Shown in pieces: positions 4,626-5,439 of a stretch of DNA of 5,439 nt (the stretch's first letter is position 1; every line of letters starts with the position of its first letter). The position numbers were made by a program, and so were the translations under genes. Under the pieces are notes generated by a model. That model was not told the DNA's origin. It saw only the letters and a list, made by a program, of their open reading frames with translations, and ran no database searches. The DNA is from Candidatus Tharpella sp. GTDB lineage: Bacteria > Desulfobacterota > Anaeroferrophillalia > Anaeroferrophillales > Tharpellaceae. The DNA lies in the NCBI GenBank assembly GCA_021163565.1, contig JAGGTT010000134.1, positions 1-5,439 of the forward strand. The letters are read 5' to 3'.

Positions 4626-5439
4626 ATGACCATAAAATTATATTATCGTTTACGACTATTGTTCCGGGGTCTGTTTTTTTTATTGCTCAGTTCAAGTATA
4701 TGCTTTGCAAATGACACAAACAATGAGGTGGGCGTAACCAGGCTGGAACAGATTACGGTTGAAGCTTGTTCCATCAATCCAACCAAGCAGATGGAAGATC
4801 GGCTCTATTCCGGCAGTGAGATTACATCAGAGGGTCTGAAACTGGTAGGGGTTGGCGGCATGAGCAGCGTCTATCAAGCCCTTTCCATACTTCCGGGCCT
4901 CAACCCGGAACTTACTGATCCTACCGGTATCGGCGGAGCTGAGATGCGGCTGCGTGGGATTAAAAGCATGTTCACCGGCTTCAGCGTCGAAGGTATCCCA
5001 AACTATGGCATAATGAGTGTCGGGCCCAGGGATTATATCTACGATCTTGAAAATATGGCGGCGGTTAAGCTTTATCGCGGTGCGACTCCGGCGGCCCTAT
5101 GCGGCGGTATTGGCAATCGTGGCGGGGCCATCGCTTTAAGCTATGCCAAGCCAGCTGACGATTTCACTCTGCAATTGGAACAGAGTTTCGGTCCGGATTC
5201 ACTGAGGCGCAGTTTTTTTCGTCTCGATTCCGGTCTTTTGTTTAATCAGAGTAAATTCTTTCTCTCCGGCTCTTACACCAAAGCTGATAAATGGAAAGGT
5301 GCAGGTGAAGTCGGTGGTCGTAATCATATCACGTTGGGTGTCAGTCAGAAGTTCAATGACAATCTCGATGCCGAGCTATTCTACAATTATAACCAGGTCG
5401 ATCAGGATCTCTATAAAGGCCTGAATTATGATCAGGCCC
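4626..5439 (+). CDS. TonB-dependent outer-membrane receptor, N-terminal part (runs off the window)
   Basis: The frame stays open from ATG 4626 to the window end (271 residues). AGGAG (4612-4616) stands nine bases upstream. A signal peptide is clear: basic start (K4, R8, R10, R14), hydrophobic LFFLLLSSS and likely cleavage after CFA28. The TonB box is ITVEA (43-47). The plug domain follows, with MSSVYQALSILPGLNP (79-94), MRLRGIKSMFTGFSVEGIP (107-125) and LENMAAVKLYRGATPAALCGGIGNRGGAIALSY (141-173). From about 180, alternating strands (LQLEQSFG, FFLSGSYTKADKW, AELFYNYNQVDQDLY) begin the beta barrel. Such receptors import scarce ligands (siderophores, haem, cobalamin, other metals or sugars) using the TonB-ExbB-ExbD system; the ligand cannot be told from this part. 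Cys48, next to the TonB box, and Cys159, at a site that is usually Tyr in LYG, are unusual. The preceding leader suggests regulated expression. Confidence 0.92.
   Translation, partial: MTIKLYYRLRLLFRGLFFLLLSSSICFANDTNNEVGVTRLEQITVEACSINPTKQMEDRLYSGSEITSEGLKLVGVGGMSSVYQALSILPGLNPELTDPTGIGGAEMRLRGIKSMFTGFSVEGIPNYGIMSVGPRDYIYDLENMAAVKLYRGATPAALCGGIGNRGGAIALSYAKPADDFTLQLEQSFGPDSLRRSFFRLDSGLLFNQSKFFLSGSYTKADKWKGAGEVGGRNHITLGVSQKFNDNLDAELFYNYNQVDQDLYKGLNYDQA

Overview
The window looks like part of the chromosome of a Gram-negative (diderm) bacterium, most likely a delta-proteobacterial lineage (Desulfobacterota / Desulfuromonadota type). Two things support this. The elongation factor G is of the spirochaete-planctomycete-delta (spdEFG1) / mitochondrial EFG1 type rather than the classical str-operon type. 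A TonB-dependent outer-membrane receptor shows that the cell has an outer membrane. The taxonomic placement is an inference from family type, not from a search. All genes read rightwards.

Layout: (1) 1-279 is the C-terminal end of a TrkH/KtrB-type potassium channel subunit. It is followed after 87 bases by trkA (367-1035), a one-RCK-unit NAD-binding regulator; together they form a K+ uptake system. (2) 1036-1470 is a 435-base gap. It has a hairpin with a pyrimidine-rich tail after trkA, a plausible promoter, a stretch with several nested stems, a second hairpin followed by a T run, and a 22-base inverted repeat. It may encode a small RNA or a structured leader for the next gene. (3) 1471-3561 is a complete 696-residue EF-G. 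Its stop codon overlaps an ATG (TAATG), but the real start of the next gene is probably 57 bases further on, behind a very strong ribosome binding site. (4) 3618-4313 encodes a 231-residue RecA/KaiC-like P-loop protein of unknown function, very likely co-transcribed and possibly translationally coupled with EF-G. (5) 4314-4625 is a 312-base leader with a possible promoter, a 12-bp inverted repeat and a 23-bp terminator hairpin whose left arm can form a competing hairpin. (6) 4626 to the window end is the N-terminal part of a TonB-dependent receptor (signal peptide, TonB box, plug, first strands of the barrel).

The least explained parts are the two long non-coding leaders and the EF-G/ATPase pair. 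The region upstream of the receptor has the layout of a transcription attenuator or riboswitch but matches no class I can name. I recognise no mobile element, CRISPR array, tRNA or rRNA.
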